This document shows, piece by piece, positions 55,974 through 64,000 of a DNA stretch of 64,000 bases. The first letter of the stretch is position 1; the number at the start of each line of letters is the position of its first letter. A program made the position numbers and the translations under genes. The notes under the pieces were generated by a model. The model did not search any database, was not told where the DNA came from, and saw nothing but the letters and a program-made list of their open reading frames with translations. The DNA comes from Bacteroidota bacterium (GTDB taxonomy: Bacteria > Bacteroidota > Bacteroidia > Chitinophagales > Chitinophagaceae): the NCBI GenBank assembly GCA_018267725.1, contig JAFDXY010000016.1, forward strand, positions 124,001 through 188,000, given 5' to 3'.

Positions 55974-56840
55974 TTACAATTTTACTATTTCATTATAAGT
56001 CTCAGGTCTTCTATCCCTAAAGAATTGCCACTTGCTTCTTATTTGTTCAATTAAATCCAAATCAAATTCAGCAACTAATAATTCATCATTGTCTTCACTG
56101 GCTTCTTTAATAATTTGTCCTAATGGATTTACGAAGTATGATGTGCCGTAAAATTTTCCTAAGTTCCATGGTTTTTCTGTTCCCACTCTATTAATGCAAC
56201 CCATAAAATATCCGTTGGCAACAGCATGTGCAGGTTGTTCCAACTTCCATAAATATTGAGATTGACCAACAGTTGTTGCACTTGGATTGTAAACTATTTC
56301 TGCACCATTTAAACCTAAACATCTTGCACCATCAGGGAAATGTCTATCATAACATATATACACGCCAACTTTTGCATATTTTGTTTGAAACACAGGGTAG
56401 CCAAGGTTTCCAGGCTTAAAGAAATATTTTTCCCAAAAGCCGCCCGTGTGTGGAATATGATTTTTTCTGTATTTACCTAAGTATGTTCCATCGGCATCAA
56501 TAACAGCAGCAGTATTATATAAAACGCCTGCTTGTTCTTTTTCATACACAGGAACAATAATTACCATTTGATATTTTTTGGCATACTGTTGCATACGCTC
56601 AATGGTAGGACCAGGAACAGTTTCGGCACTTGCATACCAGGCAGGATCTTGCCCAGGGCAGAAATATGGTGTATTAAAAATTTCTTGAAAACAAAGTATT
56701 TGCACACCTTGTTTGTCTGCTTCTTCAATATAAGGAATATGTTTTTGCACCATTGCTTCCTTAATTTCTTCAATGGTTCCTTCTCCTTCTGTTTTAGGAA
56801 GCGAAACTTGTATGAGGCCTGATTTGATAATTCTTGGCAT
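55974..56840 (-). CDS. Beta-ureidopropionase (nitrilase-family amidohydrolase)
   Basis: A 288-residue carbon-nitrogen hydrolase. The catalytic triad is Glu in ILCFQEIFN, Lys in KYRKNHIPHTGGFWEK and Cys163 in VYICYDRHFPDGARC. HIPHTGGFWEKYFFKPGN matches N-carbamoyl-beta-alanine or N-carbamoylputrescine amidohydrolases. The operon context points to cleavage of N-carbamoyl-beta-alanine to beta-alanine, CO2 and ammonia. A putrescine-related specificity cannot be excluded from sequence alone. Confidence 0.9.
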   Translation of the reverse strand: MPRIIKSGLIQVSLPKTEGEGTIEEIKEAMVQKHIPYIEEADKQGVQILCFQEIFNTPYFCPGQDPAWYASAETVPGPTIERMQQYAKKYQMVIIVPVYEKEQAGVLYNTAAVIDADGTYLGKYRKNHIPHTGGFWEKYFFKPGNLGYPVFQTKYAKVGVYICYDRHFPDGARCLGLNGAEIVYNPSATTVGQSQYLWKLEQPAHAVANGYFMGCINRVGTEKPWNLGKFYGTSYFVNPLGQIIKEASEDNDELLVAEFDLDLIEQIRSKWQFFRDRRPETYNEIVKL

Positions 56841-56862
56841 TCTTTCTATTTAAAATAATTGA

Positions 56863-58242
56863 TTAAATATTTTGTGATACTTTATTACGTTTCACAAACT
56901 TTCCAAACCCTTTATTTATTTTACATTCATTATTATCTATTGCTACTTTCCCTCTTAATAAAACTGTTTTTACTTTTCCTTTTACTTCCCAACCTTCATA
57001 ACCACTATAATCAACATTCATGTGATGATTTTTTGCAGATAGTGTATGTGTTTCATTTGGATTGAATAAAATAATATCTGCATCACTTCCTACAGCAATG
57101 GTTCCTTTTTTAGGAAACATTCCAAATATTTTTGCAGCGTTGGTACTTGATACTTCCACAAATTTGTTGAGTGTTATTTTTCCTTTATTTACTCCTTCAC
57201 TAAATAATAATTCCATTCTGTTTTCTATGGCAGGATGTCCGTTTGGTATTTTACTAAAATCATCTTTACCCATTAATTTTTGTTCCCACATAAAAGGGCA
57301 GTGGTCTGTTGCAACAACTTGTACTAATCCTTGATTAATGCCTGCCCAAAGTGTTTGCTGGTCTTTCTTTTCACGTAATGGCGGACTCATTACCCACTTT
57401 GCTCCATCTTCTCTTTTGTATAACGATGCATCAATAATTAAATATTGAATACAAGTTTCTACAAATATTTTTTGATTTCTTCTTGTTGCATTTCTTACGG
57501 CGTTTAATGCACCCTCACATGTTAAGTGAACAATATAACCGGGACAACCTGTATAACTTGCCATATCAACAAAACGTTCACTGGCTTCAGCTTCTGTAAT
57601 TTCGGGTTGTGATAAATAATGATATAGTGGTGAAAGTTTTCCTTCGGCTTTATGCTTAGCAACTAAATAATCAATCATATCGCCATTAGTAGCATGTACA
57701 TTGATAAGACCGCCGTGTTTTTTTACTTCTTCCATTAAACCAATCATTTGCCTGTCGTCAATCATTAATGCACCTTTATATGCCATGAATGTTTTGAAAG
57801 ATGTGATGCCTTCTTCTTCAATAAAATGTTTTATTTCTTTTTTCGTGTCATCATTAAAATCGGTTACAGCCATGTGAAAACTGTAATCACCCACACAGTT
57901 ATTATTGCTTCTGTTTTGCCATTCTTGTAAAGCAGATTGTAAACTATTGCCTTGTTTTTGTAAAATAAAATCTATAACGGTTGTTGTTCCTCCATACAAT
58001 GCGGCACGGGTGCCTATTTCATAACTATCACTGCTATACGTACCCATAAATGGCATATCTAAATGTACGTGAGGGTCAATACCACCAGGCATTACAAGCA
58101 TTCCTGCTGCATTAATAATTTCATCTGCAACAACATTTAAATCTTTTCCAATGGCTTTTATAGTTTCTCCTTCAATAAAAATATCTGCAACATAATTATC
58201 TGTTGCAGTAATGATATTTCCATTTTTTATGAGTATTGACAT
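56863..58242 (-). CDS. hydA: Dihydropyrimidinase
   Basis: A 459-residue cyclic amidohydrolase. Metal ligands: HVH in GGIDPHVHLDMPFMGT, the carboxylated Lys156 in FMAYKGALM, histidines in NVHATNGD and VHLTCEGAL, and Asp in VATDHCPF. It opens dihydrouracil or dihydrothymine to the N-carbamoyl-beta-amino acid. Length is normal. It lies 22 bases before the ureidopropionase gene in the operon. Confidence 0.95.
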   Translation of the reverse strand: MSILIKNGNIITATDNYVADIFIEGETIKAIGKDLNVVADEIINAAGMLVMPGGIDPHVHLDMPFMGTYSSDSYEIGTRAALYGGTTTVIDFILQKQGNSLQSALQEWQNRSNNNCVGDYSFHMAVTDFNDDTKKEIKHFIEEEGITSFKTFMAYKGALMIDDRQMIGLMEEVKKHGGLINVHATNGDMIDYLVAKHKAEGKLSPLYHYLSQPEITEAEASERFVDMASYTGCPGYIVHLTCEGALNAVRNATRRNQKIFVETCIQYLIIDASLYKREDGAKWVMSPPLREKKDQQTLWAGINQGLVQVVATDHCPFMWEQKLMGKDDFSKIPNGHPAIENRMELLFSEGVNKGKITLNKFVEVSSTNAAKIFGMFPKKGTIAVGSDADIILFNPNETHTLSAKNHHMNVDYSGYEGWEVKGKVKTVLLRGKVAIDNNECKINKGFGKFVKRNKVSQNI

Positions 58243-58267
58243 TGTATAATATTTTGATATGTGTTAA

Positions 58268-58798
58268 CTATTTTTTGAAACCTATTCTTTCTCTTTTCTC
58301 CCATTCTAATTCTTTAGTTTTTTTATCTATTTGCTCATCTAACATATTTTCTAAAGCTTCATATATTTGATTGAGTTGTGAATCGTGTACGTTTATTCTT
58401 TCATGCAGCTCTTCTTTTAATTTCTGTAATTGATTCATAAAATCTTTTTGTTCTAATACTAATTGTCGTAAAGCAATAAATGCCCTAATAATTGCAATGT
58501 TCATTTCAATTGCTTTATCAGAATTTAAAACAGCCGCTAACATTGTAACACCATGTTCAGTAAAAGCAAAAGGCATGTATCGTGTTCCCCCTCTTTTTGA
58601 GGTGCTAAATTTGCACCTCAAAAACTCTTCTCTTGTTAATTCGAACATAAAATCTTTAGGAAAGCGTTTTAAGTTTGACTTTACTGCTCTTTTTAAATAT
58701 TTTGTTTCAACTTCATATAATTCAGCCAAATCAAAATCGAGCATTACTTTTTCTCCTCTTATATCATAAATTTTGCTATGTATTTTCTCAACTTTCAT
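58268..58798 (-). CDS. ORF6N-domain DNA-binding protein
   Basis: A 176-residue protein. The N-terminal ORF6N/KilA-N-type domain (about residues 5-90) shows IYDIRGEKVMLDFDLAELY, then NLKRFPKDFMFELTREEF and YMPFAFTEHGVTMLAAVL. A coiled-coil region rich in Lys and Glu fills the C-terminal third (DFMNQLQKLKEELHERIN). The domain is common in phage and mobile-element genes and is thought to bind DNA. It sits in the pyrimidine operon with only a one-base gap to the transporter gene, where no such protein is expected. Confidence 0.9.
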   Translation of the reverse strand: MKVEKIHSKIYDIRGEKVMLDFDLAELYEVETKYLKRAVKSNLKRFPKDFMFELTREEFLRCKFSTSKRGGTRYMPFAFTEHGVTMLAAVLNSDKAIEMNIAIIRAFIALRQLVLEQKDFMNQLQKLKEELHERINVHDSQLNQIYEALENMLDEQIDKKTKELEWEKRERIGFKK

Positions 58799-58799
58799 A

Positions 58800-60254
58800 T
58801 CACTTCTTTTTCATTAATAAAGTATATACAATAGCACTTACGAAAAAGCCTACAAACCACGAGTAGTTGTATAAATTAACAACCCACTCAGGGAAAGTAT
58901 TAACTGCAATAATTTTAATGGCTACTAAAAAACCCGGAACGTTTGGTAAAATGCCTGCAACTAAAGCTATTATTGCTTTTGCGTTAATACCGTTTTTGTA
59001 ACTATATATTCCTTTGGTATTAAATAAATCTGTTATGCTTAATTCTTTCTTTCTTAAGAAAAAATAATCTACAATCATAATTCCGCCAATAGGGCCTAAT
59101 AAACTTGAGTAAGCTACTAACCATGTAAAAATATATCCTGATGGGTCTGCAATTAACTTCCAAGGTAGTATTAAAATACCAATAATTCCAGTAATATAAC
59201 CTCCGGTTCTGAACGAAATTTTTTTAGGTGAAAGATGTGCAAAATCGTTTGCGGGGCTTACAATATTTGCAGCAATATTTGTTGCAAGTGTTGATAATGC
59301 AATTGCCAACATTGCAAAACTTACTAACCATTTATCTTGAAATTTTCCTGCTAATGCAACAGGATCCCAAATGGTTGTACCAAAAACAATTGTAGTTGCA
59401 GAAGTTACCACAACACCAATAAATGCAAACAATGTCATTGAAGGGGGAAGACCTATTATTTGCCCGTTTACTTGTGCTTTTTGCGATGTTGCATATCGGG
59501 TAAAATCTGGGATGTTTAAAGATAGTGTTGCCCAAAAACCAATCATACCAGTTAATGCCGGAAAAAAGAAATGCCAAAATTCTGTTGAGGTTGTAAATTT
59601 TGAAGGTGTATTTAAAATAGGACCTAAGCCATGTGCTGCTTTAATTGCCCAAAATAATAATGCTAATGCAGCAGCAGGCAAAAAGAATGCTTTAAATACC
59701 AATAATTTTTTTATGCTATCAACACCTAAATAAACTACATACATATTTATAAACCAAAAGAAAATAAAACACAATGCAGGTGCTGTTTGCAATTGCATCC
59801 ATTGCGGAAAAATTTGTGGCCAATTATTAACTGACGGAACAATAATATGTAAAATTTGATATATTGAAAATCCACCAATCCAAGTTTGAATACCAAACCA
59901 ACCGCAAGCAACTATTGCTCTTAAAATTGCAGGAATATTTGCTCCTTTAGTTCCAAAACTTGCTCTTGCAAATACTGGAAAAGAAATACCGTATTTGGCT
60001 CCGGCATGCCCATTTAAAATCATAGGAACTAACACAATACTGTTGCCCAAGAAAATAGTAAAAATAGCTTGCCACCAATTCATACCACCTTGTATTAATG
60101 AGCTTGCCAACATATAGGTTGGAATACATAAACTCATACTAATCCAAAGTGCAGCATAGTTCCATGTCCCCCATTTTCTTTTTTGTTGGGGAACAGGAGC
60201 TAAGTCTTCACTAAATAAGGAAGATGTGGCAGGTATGTTTTGGTTATTGGTCAT
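58800..60254 (-). CDS. NCS1-family nucleobase transporter
   Basis: A 484-residue membrane protein with twelve hydrophobic segments. The N-terminal segment KRKWGTWNYAALWISMSLCI and the GNSIVLVPMILNGHAGAKYG motif are typical of NCS1 cytosine/uracil/allantoin permeases. Operon position favours uptake of uracil, thymine or a dihydropyrimidine; allantoin or hydantoin are alternatives. I started it at the ATG at 60254; an upstream start at 60290 would add only a non-conserved Lys/Phe-rich stretch. Confidence 0.9.
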   Translation of the reverse strand: MTNNQNIPATSSLFSEDLAPVPQQKRKWGTWNYAALWISMSLCIPTYMLASSLIQGGMNWWQAIFTIFLGNSIVLVPMILNGHAGAKYGISFPVFARASFGTKGANIPAILRAIVACGWFGIQTWIGGFSIYQILHIIVPSVNNWPQIFPQWMQLQTAPALCFIFFWFINMYVVYLGVDSIKKLLVFKAFFLPAAALALLFWAIKAAHGLGPILNTPSKFTTSTEFWHFFFPALTGMIGFWATLSLNIPDFTRYATSQKAQVNGQIIGLPPSMTLFAFIGVVVTSATTIVFGTTIWDPVALAGKFQDKWLVSFAMLAIALSTLATNIAANIVSPANDFAHLSPKKISFRTGGYITGIIGILILPWKLIADPSGYIFTWLVAYSSLLGPIGGIMIVDYFFLRKKELSITDLFNTKGIYSYKNGINAKAIIALVAGILPNVPGFLVAIKIIAVNTFPEWVVNLYNYSWFVGFFVSAIVYTLLMKKK

Positions 60255-60316
60255 TATTTTAAATTTTATTTTTTTGAATGTAAAACTCAAAAGGTAATTT
60301 AAAATTTAAAACTCAT

Positions 60317-61663
60317 TTATTCAGCGTAATGGTTGTCGGCAATTTTAATGGCTTCACTAATAATTGCTAATCCTTCATCTACTTGTTCTTTTGTTACAAT
60401 TAATGGTGGTGCTATAAAAATGTAATTCCATCTTACAAATGTGTACATGCCTAATTCTTTAATTTTTGCTGCTACTTTATTCATTACAGCCATTTCGGTT
60501 GCATTGGCATTAAAGGGAGCCATTGGTTCTTTTGTTTTTTTATTCTTCACCAATTCAATACAACCTAATAAACCTGTATTTCTAAAATCGCCTATTGATG
60601 GATGTTTTTGTTTTAGCAATTCAACTTGTTGCTCAATATATTTACCCATTACTCTTGCGTTCTCAATTAAATTATCTTCTTCATATATTTTTAATGTTTG
60701 TAATGCAGCGGCACAACAAACTGCATGTGCAGAATAAGTTAAACCTAAAGGCATTACTGTATCATCAAACTTTGCAGCAATTTTTTCGCTTACTTGTAAG
60801 CAGCCAAATGGTAAATAGCCACAGGTTAAACCTTTTGCCATAGCAATCATATCGGGTACTATACCATGATTTTGAAAACCAAACCATTGACCTGTTCTTC
60901 CAAAACCACTCATTACTTCATCTATAATTATTAATATACCATGTTTGTTGGTAATTTCTCTTACGGCTTTTAAAAAGCCTTTAGGATATTGTAGGCAACC
61001 ACTTGTGCCGCTTTCGCCTTCTAATAATATGGCAGCAATGTTAGAGGGGCCTTCATAGGCAATAATTCTTTCTAATGAAGCAACTGATTCTTTCAATAAA
61101 TTTTCTTCTCCATATTCCCAACGATATAAATAAGGTAAATCGAAATGAACAAAATTTGGTGCTTGTTGAGAATCTACCGGTAACCTGCGTGGGTCTCCAC
61201 CAGCAGATATTGCACCCATTGTTGCACCGTGATAAGATTGATAGCGTGTTAAAATTTTATGCCTTCCGGTATATAACCTTGCTAACTTAATTCCGTTTTC
61301 AATTGAAGTGGCACCGCATAATGTGAAGAATGATTTATTCAAATCGCCAGGGCAAATTTCTGCTAATTTTTTTCCTAAATCTGCTCTTGCTTTTGTTACA
61401 CAACTTGGAGTTACATACGCAACCTCTTGCATTTGTTTTACAACGGCTTCGGTAATTCTTTGATCTCCGTGACCAATGTTCATATTAATTAATCCGCTTG
61501 AAAAATCAAGAATTCTATTATCATCATAATCGTATAAATAAACGCCTTCGGCACGTTTTACTGCAATAGGGTTTGTTCCTTTTTGCTTGCTCCAACTAAA
61601 AAGTGTGTGAGCCTGACTATCGTTTATTATTTCTTCGGCAAGTGATAGTGTTTGTGTTTGCAT
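60317..61663 (-). CDS. Class III aminotransferase, probably beta-alanine:pyruvate or 2-oxoglutarate
   Basis: A 448-residue fold-type I PLP enzyme. PLP binding: ILIIIDEVMSGFGRTGQW, and the lysine in MIAMAKGLTCGYLPFG. The N-terminal FDFSSGLINMNIGH-like segment (RILDFSSGLINMNIGHGD) and TLCGATSIENGIKLAR fit the omega-amino acid group. With MmsA it would turn beta-alanine (or 3-aminoisobutyrate) to the semialdehyde and then an acyl-CoA. Taurine or GABA specificity cannot be ruled out from sequence. Confidence 0.9.
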   Translation of the reverse strand: MQTQTLSLAEEIINDSQAHTLFSWSKQKGTNPIAVKRAEGVYLYDYDDNRILDFSSGLINMNIGHGDQRITEAVVKQMQEVAYVTPSCVTKARADLGKKLAEICPGDLNKSFFTLCGATSIENGIKLARLYTGRHKILTRYQSYHGATMGAISAGGDPRRLPVDSQQAPNFVHFDLPYLYRWEYGEENLLKESVASLERIIAYEGPSNIAAILLEGESGTSGCLQYPKGFLKAVREITNKHGILIIIDEVMSGFGRTGQWFGFQNHGIVPDMIAMAKGLTCGYLPFGCLQVSEKIAAKFDDTVMPLGLTYSAHAVCCAAALQTLKIYEEDNLIENARVMGKYIEQQVELLKQKHPSIGDFRNTGLLGCIELVKNKKTKEPMAPFNANATEMAVMNKVAAKIKELGMYTFVRWNYIFIAPPLIVTKEQVDEGLAIISEAIKIADNHYAE

Positions 61664-61785
61664 ATTTTTTATTTTAAATGTTGTATGATAAATTTTAAAT
61701 TAATTCAATAAATAAAATTCATCATTAAAAATATTTTCATAAACCAAAAGCATTGATACGATTTGTTTTGTATTTTTTTTGCCAT

Positions 61786-62088
61786 TTACTTTAATACGTC
61801 TTCTAAAGTTTTTTGAATGGTTGATTCGATAGCTCCTTTAAAGAATACTAATGCCATTGGTAATTTGGCTTCAATATCTACACTGGTTTCTTTAATTAGC
61901 ATTGTTCCGGCAACTTCAAAACCTTTGGCCGCTAAACTAAAATTGGCAGTATCTCCGTTCCATTCTTCGGTAGTACCGTCAATCATTCCTTTAAATTTTT
62001 CTTTTAATGTGGTTAATAAGTTTTTTGTTTTGTTGGCTACTTCTTCTTTAGTTAAATGGTGTGGTATGCTAATGTTAATAGATGCCAT
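61786..62088 (-). CDS. Small protein, probable polyhydroxyalkanoic-acid-system family
   Basis: A 100-residue protein with an alpha-beta pattern (MASINISIPHHLTKEEVANK, KGMIDGTTEEWNGDTANFSL, AKGFEVAGTMLIKETSVDIE). It resembles the PHA-granule-region family (PF09650 type), though I hold that with moderate confidence. Its role is unknown. A longer ORF to 62145 would overlap mmsA and is rejected. It lies 44 bases after mmsA and 122 before the aminotransferase, so it is probably cotranscribed. Confidence 0.65.
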   Translation of the reverse strand: MASINISIPHHLTKEEVANKTKNLLTTLKEKFKGMIDGTTEEWNGDTANFSLAAKGFEVAGTMLIKETSVDIEAKLPMALVFFKGAIESTIQKTLEDVLK

Positions 62089-62132
62089 TTTATTTTTTTT
62101 TGATGTTATTAAATGAGTTTGCAATATAGGTT

Positions 62133-63590
62133 TTAACTCATCCAATTAACACCTGCTTCGGGATTCCATTTAGTGGTAGATTTTTTTAGTTTAGTCCAAA
62201 ATTCAATACTACTTTTTCCTGTTATATCTCCTACACCAAATTTGCTATCGTTCCATCCTCCAAAACTAAAAGGCTCGCGTGGTACGGGCACACCAACGTT
62301 TACGCCAATCATTCCTGCACTTGCATGATCTATTACATATCTTGCATAGCCGCCGTTTTGTGTAAATACGCTGGCTGCATTGCCATAAGGATTGTTGTTT
62401 TCAATTTGTATTGCTTCATCTAAAGTATTGGTACGCATAATTGAAATAACGGGACCGAAAATTTCTTCTCTTGCAACAGCCATATTGGGTTTTACATAAT
62501 CTATTACAGTTGGTCCAACATAAGTACCGTTTTCTTTTCCTTCAACAACTGCTTTTCTTCCATCTACTAAAATTTTAGCACCTTGTTGTTCTGCTTCGGT
62601 AATATATTTTTCAATTCTTTCTTTAGATTCTTTATTAATAACTGCTCCTAAATTTTTTCCAGGAACAATTTTATGAGCTTCGGTTACAATTTTATTGATA
62701 ATGTGATCAATATTTCCTACACCAACCATTGCACTTGCAGCCATACAGCGTTGACCTGCACAACCACTCATACTTGCAACTACATTAGCAGCAGTCATAT
62801 CTTCTTTTGCATCGGGTAATACCATTAAATGATTTTTTGCACCACCTAATGCCAAACATCTTTTATAATTATGTGTTGCACGTTGATAAACAATTTTTGC
62901 CACTTTAGTACTTCCAACAAAACTTACGGCTTCAATATTAGGATGATCGCAAATGGCATTTACTATATCAACATCTCCATGAACAATATTAAAAACACCA
63001 TCGGGCAAACCAGCTTCTTTTAATAATTCTGCTAATTTTCCACAACTTAACGGAACTTTTTCGCTGGGTTTTATAATCATACAATTGCCTAAAGCAATAG
63101 CGTTTGGAATAGTCCAATTAGGAACCATAGAGGGGAAATTAAACGGAACAATTGAAGCCACAACACCTAAAGCTGCATGTTCTGTTCTACATTCAACACC
63201 TCTGCTTACTTCTAAAACTTCGCCCGAAACTAATTGTGGTAATGAGGTAGCAAATTCTGTAAGCTCAATACATTTTTCAATTTCGGCAACAGATTCTCCA
63301 ATAATTTTTCCGTTTTCTTCGGTACATAATTCTGCTAATTCTTGTAAATGTTTTTCTAATAAATATTTATATTTAAAAAAAACTTGAACTCTTTCTTTTA
63401 TAGGTGTTTTACTCCATTTAGGAAAAGCTGCTTTAGCTGCTTTAACGGCTTCATCTAAATCTTTTGAAGCAGATAATGGAACGGTTGATAAATGATTTCC
63501 ATCAATAGGAGAGATAACATCTAATGTTTTATTGGTTGATGCAGGAACAAATTTTCCGTTGATAAAATTTTGAATAGGTGTGTATTTCAT
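62133..63590 (-). CDS. mmsA: CoA-acylating (methyl)malonate-semialdehyde dehydrogenase
   Basis: A 485-residue aldehyde dehydrogenase. The catalytic cysteine is Cys282 in SGCAGQRCMAAS, a context typical of MmsA, and IVPFNFPSMVPNWTIPNAIA and GVNVGVPVPREPFSFGGWN are also MmsA motifs. It converts malonate semialdehyde to acetyl-CoA or methylmalonate semialdehyde to propionyl-CoA, with CO2 release. As the first gene of the operon it faces the divergent regulator across a 111-base gap. Confidence 0.94.
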   Translation of the reverse strand: MKYTPIQNFINGKFVPASTNKTLDVISPIDGNHLSTVPLSASKDLDEAVKAAKAAFPKWSKTPIKERVQVFFKYKYLLEKHLQELAELCTEENGKIIGESVAEIEKCIELTEFATSLPQLVSGEVLEVSRGVECRTEHAALGVVASIVPFNFPSMVPNWTIPNAIALGNCMIIKPSEKVPLSCGKLAELLKEAGLPDGVFNIVHGDVDIVNAICDHPNIEAVSFVGSTKVAKIVYQRATHNYKRCLALGGAKNHLMVLPDAKEDMTAANVVASMSGCAGQRCMAASAMVGVGNIDHIINKIVTEAHKIVPGKNLGAVINKESKERIEKYITEAEQQGAKILVDGRKAVVEGKENGTYVGPTVIDYVKPNMAVAREEIFGPVISIMRTNTLDEAIQIENNNPYGNAASVFTQNGGYARYVIDHASAGMIGVNVGVPVPREPFSFGGWNDSKFGVGDITGKSSIEFWTKLKKSTTKWNPEAGVNWMS

Positions 63591-63701
63591 TCTACAAATT
63601 TTTTAAAATAAAGCTATGAAAGTATATTTTTTTTAGAAACAAGCAAATATTTTTATCATTTTTTTATTTTTTTAGTTGCATTTTTGCTGAATAATATTAG
63701 T

Positions 63702-64000
63702 ATGCGTAAAAATACTTTTTCGTTAGACGAACTTGATTTCAATATTCTTTCTTGTTTACAGCAAGATGGCAGAATGAGTTTTACGGTAATTGCCGAAAAA
63801 TTAAATGTATCTGTTGGTACTGTTAGAACAAGAGTAAATAAATTAGTTGAAGAAGGCACTATAAGCATTGTAGGAAGAATAGATGCGGGTAAAGTTGGCT
63901 TTCATGCGTATGCACATATTGCCGTATTTGTAAGGCCTGCTACATTAAAAGAAAAAGTGGCACATACCATTGCTAAATTTAAAGAAGTTAGTTTTTTAGC
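63702..64000 (+). CDS. Lrp/AsnC-family regulator (cut by window end)
   Basis: The first 99 residues of a feast/famine regulator are visible. MRKNTFSLDELDFNILSCLQ and QDGRMSFTVIAEKLNVSVGT form the N-terminal winged helix-turn-helix; KVGFHAYAHIAVFVRP begins the RAM ligand-binding domain. The 3' end lies beyond the window. It is divergent from mmsA, so it probably controls the pyrimidine operon in response to an amino acid such as beta-alanine; that is inferred from position. Confidence 0.9.
   Translation, partial: MRKNTFSLDELDFNILSCLQQDGRMSFTVIAEKLNVSVGTVRTRVNKLVEEGTISIVGRIDAGKVGFHAYAHIAVFVRPATLKEKVAHTIAKFKEVSFL

Noticed and set aside
60255..60290. Upstream start for the NCS1 transporter
   Set aside because: A non-ATG start adding a Lys/Phe-rich stretch from A+T-rich intergenic sequence; the ATG at 60254 is better.
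62089..62145. N-terminal extension of the small PHA-system-like protein
   Set aside because: It would overlap the 3' end of mmsA, and the conserved-looking sequence starts at the ATG at 62088.
1..64000. CRISPR arrays, tRNA or rRNA genes, insertion sequences, prophage
   Set aside because: I saw no regularly spaced repeats, no cloverleaf-like segments, no transposase or integrase, and no phage structural genes. The ORF6N gene alone does not make a prophage.

Overview
The window is about 64 kb of A+T-rich chromosome from a member of the Bacteroidota, probably Chitinophagales (phylum confident, order a guess). The evidence is TAnnTTTG-type promoter elements, few Shine-Dalgarno sequences, a fused CcoNO oxidase subunit, a bacillithiol-type YtxJ protein, and the gene order infA-rpmJ-rpsM-rpsK-rpsD-rpoA-rplQ-carA. 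I see no rRNA, tRNA, CRISPR array, insertion sequence or prophage. No gene-free stretch exceeds 300 bases; the longest gaps are 3047-3282 and 18886-19107.

Region 1 (1-9512, + strand) is a respiratory module. It holds a small unknown gene, a CcoI-type copper ATPase, then ccoS, fused ccoNO, a short ccoQ, ccoP with one heme c, ccoG, ccoH and a SafE-like membrane protein. Two identical FNR-like palindromes precede the two transcription units. Each lies at exactly the same distance from a matching -7-like element.

Region 2 (9513-21942) is mixed housekeeping: M1 aminopeptidase, dCTP deaminase, phosphopantetheinyl transferase, an NAD(P)-binding protein, YtxJ, a tiny lipoprotein, Mpl-like murein ligase, an exonuclease, a dolichol-phosphate-mannose-synthase-like glycosyltransferase, an EamA transporter, an ECF sigma factor and UvrA. 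Region 3 (22028-31895) is the ribosomal alpha operon with infA, then carA, aroQ, a GT39-like membrane glycosyltransferase and PEP carboxylase.

Region 4 (31954-50976, - strand) is amino-acid synthesis. In order of transcription it reads leuA-leuC-leuD-ABC ATPase-leuB, then a promoter, an isoleucine-rich leader peptide and an attenuator, then ilvD-ilvB-ilvN-ilvC-ilvA, and finally gltB-gltD. The leader, anti-terminator arm and terminator form a complete ribosome-mediated attenuator. This is the most striking regulatory element in the window.

Region 5 (52866-64000) is a - strand operon covering all of reductive pyrimidine breakdown: NCS1 uptake, PreTA, dihydropyrimidinase, beta-ureidopropionase, a class III aminotransferase and MmsA, so uracil or thymine can go to acetyl- or propionyl-CoA. 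A divergent Lrp/AsnC regulator starts beside it and is cut by the window end. Two genes unrelated to the pathway (an ORF6N protein and a four-helix-bundle protein) sit inside the operon.

Several families of short intergenic repeats recur. In places they run into coding sequence: in-frame inside the GT39 gene, at the N-terminus of the leu-operon ABC protein, and at the leuD stop codon.
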